NCBI RefSeq assembly: GCF_036850765.1
Contig: NC_089494.1
Span: forward strand, 59,537,809 to 59,601,808
Source of the DNA: Saccopteryx bilineata
Lineage: Eukaryota > Chordata > Mammalia > Chiroptera > Emballonuridae
Direction: 5' to 3'
Length of the DNA: 64,000 nucleotides
Positions 10,508 through 21,240 of this stretch are shown in pieces (within the stretch, counting starts at the first letter, position 1; each line of letters starts with the position of its first letter). The translations under genes and the position numbers were made by a program. The notes below the pieces were generated by a model, which worked only from the letters and a program-made list of their open reading frames with translations, had not been told where the DNA came from and did not search any database.

Positions 10508-13130
10508 TTTAGTTTTACTAAATTTATTGGGGTGCCATTGGTTAATACGATCATATAGATGTCAAGTGTACATTTTTATGATATATGATCTGTATATTGC
10601 ATTGTGTGCCCACACCCAAAGTCAAATAATCTTCTGTCACCATATATTTGGTCCCCTTTACCCTACAACCCCCCACCTCCCTTCCCCCCTGGTAACCACT
10701 ATACCTTTTTCTATGAGTTTAAATTTTATATCTCACATATGAGTGAAATTTTATGGTTCTTAGCTTTTTCTGACTGACTTATTTCTATTAACATAATATT
10801 CTCAAGGTCCACCTATGTTGTCACAAATGGCAGTATTTCATCTTTTCTCATGGCTGGGTAGTATACCATAATACATAGGTATCACGTCTTCTTTATCCTA
10901 TCTTCTATTGAAAGACACTTCGGTTGTCTTCATATCTTGGCCACCGTGAATAATGCTGTAAAAACACAGGGGTGTATGTATCTTTACAAATAAATGTTTT
11001 TGAGCTTTACAGGTAGACACTCAGAAGAGGGATTGCTGGGTCATATGGTAGCTCTATTCTTAATTTTTTGAGGAAGTGCCATGCTGTTTTCTATAGTGGC
11101 TATACCAGTTTATATTCCTATCAGCAGTGAATGAGGGTTCCTTTTTCTCCATAACCTCTCTGAAACTTCTTGTCACCTGTCTTATTGACAATAACCTTTC
11201 TAACAGGTGTAGGGTGGTATCTCATTGTACTTTGATTTCCATTTCCTTAATAGCTATTGAAGTTGAACATCTTTTCATATATCTGTTGGCAATCTGTGTC
11301 TTCTTGGGAGATGTGTCTGTTCAGTTCCTCTGCTCATTTTTTTAAATTGGATTATTTGCTTGGTGTTGAGTCGTATGAATTCTTTATATGTTTTGGATAT
11401 TAATCCCTTGTTGGAGCTGTTATTTTCAAACATCATCCCCATTCAGTTGATTGCCTTTCTGTTTTGTTGTTGGTTTCTTTTGCTGTGCAGAATTTTTAGT
11501 TTGATATAGTCCTATTATTTTTGCCTTTACTTCCCTTGCCTTTAGGATCAAATTCATAAAATGTTCTCTATTACCAAGGTCCATAAGTTTAGGACCTATG
11601 TTTTCTTCTATGTAATTTATTGTTTTAGATCTTACATATAGGTCTTAGATCCATTTTTGAATTAATTTTTGTGTATGGGGACAAACTGAAATCTAGTTTT
11701 ATTCTTTTGCAAGTGGTTTTCCAAATTTCCTAGCAACATTTATTGAAGAGGCTTTGTTTTCTTTATTGTGTGTGTGTTCTAAAATTTTTTACATTTATTT
11801 AAAAGACAGAAAGCAAGAGTGAGTGAGTGAGAAGAAAGGAGAGAGTGAGAAAGGGTAAGGGAGGGAAGGAGAGAGACAGAGAGAGAAGCATCAACTTGTT
11901 GTTCTACTTAGTTGTGTACTCATTGGCTGCTTCTTGTGTGTGCCCTGACTGGGGATCAAACCCATGACCTATGCGCACTGGGACAACACTTTATCCACTG
12001 AGCCACCTGCTCAGGGCTTCTATTCTGTGTTTTTGGTTCCTTTGTCAAAAATTATTTGCCCATATACATATGGTTGTACTCTGGACTTTCAGTACTGTCC
12101 CATTGTTCCATGTGTTTGTTTTTCTGCCAATACCACACTGTTTTGATTATTGTAGCTCTGTACTATAATTTGAAGTGAGGTAGTGTGATACCTTTGGCTT
12201 CATTTTTTTCCCTCAGTATTGCTTTGGCTATTTGGGGTCTTTTGGGGTCTGTACTAATCTGATAATTTTTTGTTTTTGTTTTATTTCTTTAAAATATGAC
12301 ATTGGGATTTTAATGGCAATTGCATTAAATCTATATATCTCTTTGGGTTATATAGCCATTTTAACTATGTTAATTCTTATAATCCATGAACATGGAATAG
12401 CTTTCCATTTAATTGTGTCTTTTTCAATCTTTTTAAACAAGTTTTGTGCTTTTCAGAATATAAGTCCTTCACATTCATTGTTAAGTTTATTACTAGATAT
12501 ATTTTTCTTTGGTTTCAACTGCAAAATAAATTGGTTTGTTTTTCATTTCTTTATTTAAAGTTTTATTGTTGATATATAAAAAAGGAGTGGATTTTTGTAC
12601 ATTGATTTTGTATTCTGCAACTTTACAGTATTTGTTTATTGTTTCTGATAGTTTTTTTGGTGGAGTGTTTGGGGTTTTCTATATACAGAATCATGTCATC
12701 TGCAAAAAGTAACACTTTTACTTCTTCATTCCTGGTCTAGATGCCTTTTGGTTCTTTCTGTTGCCTAATTGCTCTGACTAGGACTTCCAGAACTATGTTG
12801 AATAAGAGTGGTTAGAGTGAGCATTCTTGTGTTGTTTTTGATTTTAGAGAAAAAAAACTTTCATTTTTTCATCATCGAGTATAATATTGGCTGAGGGTTT
12901 ATTATATATGGCCTTTATTATGTTGAGGTACTTTCCTTCTATACCCATTTTTTTTAGTGTTTTAATCATAAATGGATGTTGTATTGTATGTATCTCATCA
13001 AGTACTTTTTCTAAATTTATTGATAAGATCATATGATTTTTATTCTTTGTTTTGTTAATGTGGTGTATTACATTGATTAACTTTTTGAGTAGTGAGTTTT
13101 TTTCATGCTTACTGACCCCCAGGAGTGAGT
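10508..13130 (-). mobile_element. L1 LINE, antisense: 3' UTR and C-terminal half of ORF2
   Basis: Read on the minus strand, this holds the reverse transcriptase fingers/palm region, then the ORF2 C-terminal part and an L1 3' UTR ending near 10508. The minus-strand frame 12844-13032 (62 codons) contains the typical RT block reading [20 protein letters not shown]. Many stop codons and frameshifts make it dead. A SINE interrupts it at 11778-12017. It shares its family with the L1 at 34118-41035. Confidence 0.9.
11778..12017 (-). repeat. tRNA-derived SINE (short form) inserted in L1, antisense
   Basis: The minus strand starts 'gccctgagcaggtggctcagtggataaag', then a B-box-like 'ggtttgatcccc', a 'gagaagcatcaa'-type core in reverse, a GA/CT-rich run at 11803-11890 and an A-rich tail. 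It splits the L1 ORF2 C-terminal region; flanks reading roughly ttctttattgtgtgt and ttctattctgtgt look like a decayed target duplication. Confidence 0.85.
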
Positions 13131-13241
13131 TTTTTTTCCAAAAAATAAAATTATTTCCAGTTACAGTCTTATTAACTTAAAATCATGTTTGTTTGATAAC
13201 CAATTTATGGAAACAAGAAGAACATACAATTGCCTTTTTTT
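13131..13241. other. Non-L1 sequence filling the gap in the antisense L1 (left part)
   Basis: The L1 match stops near 13130 and this stretch, continued after the SINE at 13660-13807, does not match the corresponding ORF2 part of the sense L1. It could be rearranged or pre-existing DNA. Confidence 0.45.
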
Positions 13242-13644
13242 ATTTTTATTTTTTATTTTTTTCCTATTTTCTGAAGCTGGAAACAGGGAGAGACAGTCAG
13301 ACAGACTCCCGCATGCGCCCGACCGGGATCCACCCGGCACGCCCACCAGGGGCGACGCTCTGCCCACCAGGGGGCGATGCTCTGCCCATCCTAGGCGTCG
13401 CCATGTTGCGACCACAGCCACTCTAGCGCCTGGGGCAGAGGCCAAGGAGCCATCCCCAGTGCCCGGGCCATCTTTGCTCCAATGGAGCCTTGGCTGCGGG
13501 AGGGGAAGAGAGACAGAGAGGAAGGCGTGGCGGAGGGGTGGAGAAGCAAATGGGCGCTTCTCCTGTGTGCCCTGGCCGGGAATCGAACCCGGGTCCTCCG
13601 CACGCTAGGCCGACGCTCTACCGCTGAGCCAACTGGCCAGGGCC
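13242..13644 (-). repeat. Young Rhin-1-like SINE, antisense, 403 bp, 15 bp TSD
   Basis: A perfect 15 bp duplication (caattgcc followed by seven t) flanks it at 13227-13241 and 13645-13659. The tRNA-like head with A box (tggctcagcggtagagc) and B box (ggttcgattcc) is intact on the minus strand at the high end. The body carries an extra ~23 bp copy of the 'cagagcgtcgcccctggtgg' module compared with the copy at 53639, so it represents a different subfamily. Confidence 0.95.
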
Positions 13645-13659
13645 CAATTGCCTTTTTTT

Positions 13660-13807
13660 AATGTTACCTTATACATGTACAATCATACTCTGGATGGTCA
13701 GAAGGCACAAGGATATATATGAACATTAATACTACTCAGAGGGTTAATTTGCATATGTTAAACCATTCTTATGCCCCTGTAATGAGCCCCCTCTTACCCT
13801 AGTGCAC
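13660..13807. other. Non-L1 sequence filling the gap in the antisense L1 (right part)
   Basis: No repeat family recognised. It continues the unexplained segment interrupted by the SINE at 13242-13644 and adjoins a truncated SINE end. Confidence 0.4.
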
Positions 13808-13887
13808 TTGCTGGGTGGATCCCGTTGGGCACATGTGATATTCTGTCTCTGCCTCCCCTCTTCTCACCAAAAAAAAAGGAAAAAAGG
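13808..13887 (+). repeat. 5'-truncated SINE 3' end, sense
   Basis: The order 'ttgctgggtggatccc', 'gggcacatgtgatattctgtctctgcctcccctcttctcacc' in diverged form, then an A-rich tail, equals the last ~80 bp of the sense SINE at 41603. The tRNA head and most of the body are absent. Confidence 0.7.
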
Positions 13888-16294
13888 TCCATCTTTGTCC
13901 CTTATTATTTTTGTTATCTTAAAATCTATCTTATTAGATATAAGTATGGCTATACTTGCCTTTCTGTGGATGTTATTTGTTTGAAGAATTGTTTCCCACC
14001 CTTTCTCTTTGAGTCTGACTGTCTTTGCAGGTTAGATATGTCTCCTGAAGGCAGGAGACCCATCTATGATTGGGTTTTGTTTTTTGATCCATTCTGCTAC
14101 TCTGTGCCTCTTTATTGGTGAATTCTGTCCATTTACATTTAGGGTAATTATTGGTGCTTAAGGATTTCCTATAGCCATTTTATCTTCTGTTTTCTGGTAG
14201 CACTGAGCCTCCATTGGTTCTTTTGTGTTTCTGTCTGTTGCTCTTGTTTGGTGGCATTCCATACTTCTTTCTTCTGTTTTCCCCTCCTTTTTTTTTTCAA
14301 GTGATATGTTTTAGTTTGGGGGGGTTTGTGTGCATTATCATTAGATTTATGAAAAATGAAGTTTTATATATACAGCAATCTGTTTTCTTTTGAATGCATC
14401 TGATTTCCATTCTTTGCAAATTCATCCATTTATTCCCTCCCCATTTATGTTTTTGTTGTCATAATTATCCCTGTTTATGCTCTAAGTTTGTTGGTGATCT
14501 GTTTGTACTTTTGTAACCTTTGTTCTTTGTTTCAGGCTGAATAACTCTCTATTTCCTGCAATGGAGGTTTTTGGTGATAAATTCCTTCAGCTTCTGTATG
14601 TCTGGAAAAAGTCTTTATTTCTCCCTCATATTTAAAGAATAAGTTGGCTAGATATTATTCTTGGCTGGCAATTTCTCTCTTTTAGTAGATTGAATATTTA
14701 ATTTCATTCTCTTCTAGCTTATAGAGTTTCTTTTGAAAAGTCTGATGATAACCTAATGGGCTTTCTTTTATAGGTTGCTTTCTTCTTTGCCCTGGTTGCC
14801 TTGAGAATTCTTTCTTTGTCATTACTTTTTGACAGTTCTAATACAATATGCCTTTGAGAAGGCATCTTGGATTGAGGTAACTAGATATTGTGTTTTATTC
14901 TTGGATTCAAGATTCTAGCTCTTGCCATAGGTTTGGGAAGTTTTCATCAACTATTTGTTTGAAAAGGCTTTCCATTCCCTTCTCCCTCTCTTCTGGTATT
15001 ATTATTATTGTTATTATTATTATGTTGATCTTTCTGATGGAATTGGAGAGTTTTGTTAGAGTTCTTTCATTTCTTTTTATGCTCAAGTCTCTCTTCAAAC
15101 TCCGCATCATTTCTAGATTTCTACCTTTGGTATCACTAATCCTTCCCTCCATTTGGTCCACCTATTTCCTATGCTTGCTAGTTCATTTTTTATCTCTTTT
15201 ATTGAGTTCTTTAGCTCCAGAATTTCTGTTTGGTTCTTTTTTAAAGTTTCAATCATTTTGGTAATGCACTTGTTCTGTTTATTGATTTGTTTTCTGAGCT
15301 TTCTGATTAAATTGCCTATCTGTGTTTTCTCACATCTCATTGAGTTTTTTTTCAGAACTGCAATCTTGAATTCTCTGTCATATATATATATCTCACATAT
15401 TTCCATGTCTTTAAATTTGTTTTCTGGATATTTTTATTTTCTTTATGAGCTACCTTGGTTATTCATAGTATTTGATGAATTCCTTCTCTGTCTAAACATC
15501 TATATAAGAATGGCACTTCTTTAGAAGATAATACAAAGAGGTCTTTCTCTTATTTTCCAGTAGGTGGCACTGACTCACAAGTTTTTTAGCTCTGTGAAAT
15601 TCCAGTGCTCTCTCCTGCAGTGCCTGCTGTCCATGTAGACATAATATGTTGGGGTGGGTTCTGGTAATGGTGACCTCAGACCTCTGCAGGTTCCCCACAG
15701 TGCCCCAACCCAGGCACCAATGTCAGAGGTACCCTTGGCTCAAGAAAAAAGGCAATTCTTATACTACTAGTTCTCAGGTTTGCAGATAATATACTCTGCA
15801 ACCTGACATCAAGAGCAAAGGGAGGCAAGCTCTGGGGGCTATAGGGCAGCAAGGTTTCATGGCTTTATTTCTCTGCCTAGAATGCCAACTGCCTGACAGT
15901 TATACTGTGCCCCAGTTCTGTGTCCTTCTCAGGTCTCTGGGCTCAACTGCAGCTTGTACTGCTCCCTGCTGCAGGAATGCCCATTGAATCTCTTTGTTCT
16001 TCTTAGCTAATGATAACACTAGTCACAACTGGATTATTTCCCTCTCTGGGCTCAGTCCAGCCATAAGCTCCTGACTGCAAGGCTGTGTCTGCTATTTCTT
16101 TGTGTCCTTTTACCTTCTCACTTTCCCTTTTGTTTCCACTTGCTCACTTTTAGATGTTTTAATGTGTGGATCTCTCAGGTGTGCTTTGTGTTGAAGAGGG
16201 AGTACTTTGTTGAGTTATAGCTGTTCAAATTGCTGAAACTTCAAGGGGAGAGACCACAGGGACCTCTCACGCTGTCACTCCTCTGACATCCCTC
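13888..16294 (-). mobile_element. L1 LINE, antisense: 5' UTR, ORF1 and start of ORF2
   Basis: On the minus strand it starts with a 5' UTR whose first ~50 bases (16240-16294) match the start of the sense L1 at 34130. ORF1 follows (about 15530 down to 14540; coiled-coil frames at 15113-15406 and 14907-15161, broken), then the beginning of the ORF2 endonuclease (about 14180 to 13888). Roughly 1.4 kb of ORF2 between here and 13130 is missing. With the part at 10508-13130 it probably once formed one full-length element. Confidence 0.85.
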
Positions 16295-16349
16295 CTGATT
16301 TGTAACATAACAGCTGTAGTGCTGTGAGCTCTAATGTTTTCTACTTAGA

Positions 16350-16785
16350 TGTTGCTATGGATTGAAATGTTTTCCCCCAAAATGACATGTAGAAATCTAA
16401 CCCTCAGATTTCAGAATATGACCTTATTTAGAAATAGAATCATTGCAGATGTAATTAATTAACCTAAGTTGAGGCCATACTTGAATTGGGTGGGTGCCTA
16501 GTGCAATATGACTTAATGTCCTTATAGGAGGGCCAGGTGAAGACAGTGACACAGGGAGATTGAAGTAATGTATTGACAAACCAAGAAAAGCCTGGTGCTA
16601 CCAGATGTGAGAAGAGAGGCATATAACTGATTCTTTTCTATCACTCTCAGGAGGGAATAATCCTACAAATACCTTAATTTTGGACTTCTGGCCTCCAGAA
16701 CTGTGAGACAATTAATTTCTGATGCTTGAATCCATACAGTTTATAGAACTTTCTTATGGCATCACTAGGAATATAATACAGATAT
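16350..16785 (+). repeat. MLT1-like MaLR LTR, sense
   Basis: It opens with 'tgctatggattgaaatgttttccccc', passes a 'gaccttatttagaaatagaatcattgcag' stretch and a 'tccttataggaggg' motif, and ends with 'cctccagaactgtgagacaattaatttct' and a final 'aggaatataataca'. This order is the MaLR/ERVL LTR pattern of mammals. No internal region is next to it. Confidence 0.7.
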
Positions 16786-16789
16786 ATTT

Positions 16790-17750
16790 AAAGGGAATTA
16801 ATAAAACATGCACATGGATAAGTTAGGGTCTGTCTATGACAAAAGAGTGGGACTACATTGGACTCAGCGAATAAATCAAGTTCCTCTATTTTTATGGTTC
16901 CTCTTCCTTCTGTAGGCTCCAGTAATGCATGTAGTGATAATACAATGAGCCTCAGAGCCAATCCCAATTTAAAGGTGCTTTAGAACATGCTAGGGTATAT
17001 GAGAAAATTAAATAGCTCATTTTTCCCAGGACCTTCACTGTCATCAGTTGAATCAATCACTGAGTGGCATTTACAGGTATTATTCATAGCATGTCTTGTA
17101 CCATTATGATCTCTCAGATCTTATTAGCTGAGTTCCAGTTGGTAGAATTACATTTATATTGATTTCTAAAGGGTGGTGTATTTGAGAGCATGCTTGGGTG
17201 GTGTTTACCAAACAGGGTTGACTGAGGGGGTAAACATAAATAAAGTTAAGAATGCTTTAGAGCCAGCCAGATGAGAAAACCAAATCTTATTTAAGAATAA
17301 TTGAATTTATGTTACCCATAAATCTGAATTGTATCTGTGAAATGCTCCTTTATATCCAACCAGTGTATGGGTTGGGTTAAAATAAAAATAATGTCTAATG
17401 TCTCAAGATCACTGCTTGACCATGAAGAATAGTTCCTCTTTTGTTTCTGATACAGAAACCCTGAGAAATACTACTGTGTTAACATAGTACATGCTATGCT
17501 CAATTCACAATGGACATTCAGTAAGTATTAAATAATGTTACTTGGACAGAGTCTCCAACAATGTGGGAAGACAGCCCACTAATGTTCACTATTGTAAAGT
17601 TTTATCTCTACATAAATGAGTCATCTTGACTCATCAAAAGATTTTACTTGGTTTGAGAGATGGATTGGTGATGTCACACATGAAACACTCTTAGATCTGA
17701 GTGGCTTCTGAATAACACATGGCCAGATAACCTCTCTATAGGAGGCCTAT
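16790..17750. other. Single-copy DNA, no gene seen
   Basis: No repeat family or exon is recognised apart from a possible short L2-like 3' end around 17505-17540. Confidence 0.4.
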
Positions 17751-17754
17751 GTAC

Positions 17755-17945
17755 TAGTGGCTAAAAACACAGGAGTAGGAGGCAAATATACTTGAGCTTA
17801 AATCTTGGCTCCATTCCTTATTTGTCTTTAGGTAAATTATTTAACTTTACTATATTTCAGATTATTCACCCATAAAATGAGAATTAGTGATAATATCTAC
17901 CTTTAGTGGATATTAAGTGAGATAAGGCATGTTGTGAGGTGAGAC
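17755..17945 (+). repeat. MIR-type SINE, sense
   Basis: The sequence follows the MIR order: 'gtggctaaaaacacaggag', 'taaatcttggctccattcctta', 'ttcagattattcacccataaaatgag' and 'gtggatattaagtgagataaggcatg'. It is an old copy. Confidence 0.7.
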
Positions 17946-18184
17946 GAGGCATGTAGAGAGGTAAAAGGGTTATTGCTGCTGTGAGTGCTACCTCTATCCC
18001 CCACCCCCTGCCACTGCCTACTAGACTGACTGACACAGTAGTTTCCTTTAACTGAGCTTTGTCAGCCCACCTGAGTATCCACAGTTAGCATCTGCAGGGA
18101 GTTACAATGGCTACTGATACTTTAGCTATTAGGTTATACCTGTGTATACCAGTTAAATATCAGCCCTGATCTTAGCCTTCTCAA

Positions 18185-18375
18185 TTTTCATAATGTGTTA
18201 TTGTTTTTTAAAATATTTTACTTTAAAATGATGTTATTGAGGTATAATTGAGATATTAGCTTCAGGTGTATAGCATAATGATTCAATATTTGTTGTATAT
18301 ATTGCAGAATAATCACCACAGTAAGTCTATTTAACATTTGTCACTACACATAGCTAAAACATTTGTTTTTCTTGT
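18185..18375 (-). mobile_element. Old L1 3' end, antisense (left half)
   Basis: The stretch 'gttattgaggtataattgagatatt' and 'agcataatgattcaatatttg' is the antisense 3' end of an older mammalian L1 (L1M group). The same element resumes at 19101 after two SINE insertions. Confidence 0.65.
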
Positions 18376-18711
18376 GGTGAAAAATTTTTTATTTTATTTT
18401 ATTATTTTATTTTATTTTAGAGAGAGAGAGACAGAAAAAGAGAGAGATGAGAAGCATCAACCCGTAGTTACATCACTTTAGTTGTTCATTGATTGCTTCT
18501 CATATATGCCTTGACTGGGGGTACTCAAAGCGAGCCAGTGACCCTTGCTCAAGCCAGCGACCTCTGGGCTCAAGCCAGTGACCATAGGACCATGTCTATG
18601 ATCCCATGCTCAAGTTGGCACTCAAGCTGGATGAGCCCATGCTCAAGCCAGTTACCTCAGGGTTTTGAACCTGAGACCTCAGCATCCATTGTGCCACCAC
18701 TAGGCAGGCTT
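18376..18711 (-). repeat. tRNA-derived SINE, long 'caagcc-repeat' form, antisense
   Basis: It is the same family as the copy at 1141-1523: head on the high-coordinate side, repeated 'ctcaagcc' modules at 18545-18650, a GA-run near 18420 and a TTTTA-repeat tail (18386-18420). It is inserted in the older L1. Confidence 0.85.
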
Positions 18712-18721
18712 GTGTTAAGGA

Positions 18722-19100
18722 CTTTTTTTTTAATTCAGCAAGAGAAGAGGAGGCAGAGACAGACTTTTGCATGTGTTCCAACTGGGATCCACCTGGCAAG
18801 CCCACTAGGGGGCAATGCTCTGTCCATCTGGGGCATTGCTTCATTGCTCAGCAACTGAGCTCTTCTTAGCACCTGAGGTGGAAGCTATGGAGCCATCCTC
18901 ATTGCCAAGGGCCAACTCACTACAATCAAGTCATGGCTGTAGGAGAGGAAGAGAGAGAGAGAAAGAGAGAGAGAGAGAAGTGATAGGGGAAGGGGTGAAG
19001 TAGCAGATAGGCATGTCTCTTGTGTGCCCTGAACAAGAACTGAACCCAGGACATCCATATGCCAGGCCAATGCTCTACCCCTGAGCCAACCTGCCAGGGC
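18722..19100 (-). repeat. Rhin-1-like SINE, antisense
   Basis: Full-length order on the minus strand: head 'gccctggcaggttggctcag', B-box region around 19030-19045, polypurine run 18945-18980 (plus), 'gatggacagagcattgccc' module and a T-rich tail from 18722. It is inserted beside the previous SINE in the same L1. Confidence 0.85.
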
Positions 19101-19170
19101 AGTAAGAACTTTTAAGATCTACTTTCTTAGCAATTTTCAAAGATACCATACAGTGTTCTAAAGCTATCCT
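19101..19170 (-). mobile_element. Old L1 3' end, antisense (right half)
   Basis: The stretch 'agaacttttaagatctac' and 'ttagcaattttcaaagatacc' continues the L1 sequence broken at 18375. Confidence 0.55.
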
Positions 19171-19330
19171 TTAATTTTTCTTCTGTTTTTCTCCCCTTCT
19201 CTTCTTGTCTCTTGTCCTCTCTTTTATCTAGCAAATGTCAAATAACACACCCTGGGCAAAATATCCATTCCTTCCTACACACAAAGCAATGGAGCCTGAG
19301 CTCTGAGAGGTCTGAGATGGGACTATATAC

Positions 19331-19560
19331 ACTGCTCACAAAAATTAGGGGATATTTCAAGATGAAAATGAAGCAATAAAAAAAGAAGCATTTGATTTTT
19401 TTTTATTAAACATCAGAAAAGCAAATCAAAGAAAGTTGTTTGATTATGCAGATAAGATGCAAAACCAACTTTTATTTCATTGGTAAAAATGCGCTATACC
19501 AAAGGTTGAAATTACTGGAGTATCTGCACATTCCCTAATCCCCTAATTTTTGTGAGCAGT
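19331..19560. mobile_element. MITE-like DNA transposon with terminal inverted repeats
   Basis: The ends are perfect inverted repeats of at least 22 bp (ACTGCTCACAAAAATTAGGGG and its reverse complement). TA-rich flanks (TATAC on the left, AT on the right) suggest a Tc1/mariner-type element, but the TA duplication is not clean. The ~190 bp interior has no open frame, so it is non-autonomous. A shorter relative with the same ends lies at 49748-49823. It abuts the LTR that starts just to its right. Confidence 0.75.
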
Positions 19561-19562
19561 AT

Positions 19563-19990
19563 TGTTTGCTAGGGCAGCCATAACAAAGTACTACAACTGA
19601 ATGGCTTAGAATAACACAAATTTGTTGTCTCAGAGTTCTAGAAGCTGGAAGTCCAAGAACAAAGTTTTGGCAGGGCCATGCACCTTTGAAACCTGTAAAG
19701 GAAGATCTTTGCCTGTCTCTTCTAGCTTCTGGAAGACCCAGACAGTCTTTGGCTTGTGGCAGCATAATCTCTGCCTCCATCTCCACATAGTGTTCTTCCT
19801 TTGTCTCTTCACATATCTCCCCTCTATGTCTGTTTCAGTCCAAATTTCCCCATTAGGTAAGGACACCAGGAATTTGAGTTAGAGCATACCCTAATGACAT
19901 CATCATAACTGCCAAGACCTGATTTTGAAATAAGGTGACATTCCTCAGAAAAGGGGTTAGAATCTCAAAATATCTTTTTTTGAGGGGACA
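19563..19990 (-). repeat. MaLR-type LTR, antisense
   Basis: Plus-strand order 'tgctagggcagccataacaaagtac', 'agttctagaagctggaagtccaag', 'aaggacaccag' and 'gaggggacacaattcaaatcatac' is the reverse of the MLT/MaLR LTR pattern seen at 16350. It is diverged and has no internal region attached. Confidence 0.65.
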
Positions 19991-21240
19991 CAATTCAAAT
20001 CATACTAAGGATTCTTCCTGACTAAGTAGTCCCTGGGTGAAAAATTCACGAGCTTTTCTTTCCTGGTGCCAACATCAAAGTCACAGTTTTAAAACTAAGT
20101 GCTTTTGCTCTCTATTCAAATACAAAGCATGCTGGTCTGAGGATTTGGTCAATTTCAGAGAAAAGCAATGCACACCAAGCTTCAATCTAGAAAGCACTTC
20201 AAAGATTTCTGTGAATAATGTACCCATTTTGTAGATAAGGAAAACTGAGGGGCAGAGGCAAGATTTACCTAAGATTTAGGTGTTTATAAGAGTCATAGCC
20301 AAGAGTAGAACCCATGTCTCTTTATTCTCCTTTCACTATTCTACTCTTACAAGTAAGGCATGGGTTTAACAAACATTGCATTATTCTTTTGTGTGTGGGG
20401 TGGGGGCTATTTTAATCCATGTATTCACCTTACCTTGCCTGTGTAGACAGAGCTTCTAAGATAATCCCTAAGGAAATAATTCTCAGAGATACCAGAGTAT
20501 CCAATGAGTCTCAAAGAGTAATAATGAGAATCAGTGGGTAAGGCATTCTAACAATCCCCAAATGTGTTTTTAACACTGTTATTGTTGTTTTAACATTGAA
20601 TACACTTAACCAGGAAATCCAAACTTCTTTCTGAAGCATTCCAACTGTTGTGTTTATACCCAGTTGCCACACAACATTTGCTCCTACTGTTTTACTTGGC
20701 AGGAGCTGGAGGAAGGGTTTTTGGAGCCAAGTAGCCTCAGATAGGGAATCTTTCCAATCCCCAGGGACCTGGCATAGCCCCAGAATCAATAGTCACAGGG
20801 ACAGATGCCAACACTCATCTCATCCAGTGCTTTAGCTAACCTTGGGCCAGCCGCCCTGTGCAGGCCCCGAATCGGGATAGGAAGAACCAGCTGAAAAAAT
20901 AGAGTCCTGCAACAGTTGCAGATAAATAAGTAAAAGCTGCATTTTTTTTCCATTAGGGAAAAAATGGGAATCCTGCAGAAGATATATTACATTTTTACTC
21001 CCCTCATCCCGTTAAAAAATAAAAAATCTCCAATGCAGCCATGTTGCCAGTCTCCTGAACTTAAAAAAACAGATAGACATGGTCAATGTTTTACTATCCT
21101 TACATATTTTCCAGACTAGAGAATTCAGAATTCTGTCACCATCACCGTCTTTCCTATTCTCATTACACAATTTGGAGACTGTGAAATGAAAATACACATG
21201 ATTTAAATGGCAGTGTATAAATCTGACATCTTTCTCCTTA
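19991..21240. other. Single-copy DNA with a MIR-like relic
   Basis: A stretch near 20215-20330 ('ccattttgtagataaggaaaactgagg', 'gagtagaacccatgtct') reads as an antisense MIR. Nothing else is recognised. Confidence 0.4.

Noticed and set aside
13189..13608. 139-codon open frame on the plus strand
   Set aside because: It lies wholly across an antisense SINE and reads the GC-rich body; similar frames recur in every copy of the SINE (38794-39228, 53597-53950).
14890..15524. 124- and 123-codon plus-strand frames rich in F/S/L
   Set aside because: They are antisense to the L1 ORF1 coiled coil; the A-rich L1 sense strand gives hydrophobic frames in reverse.
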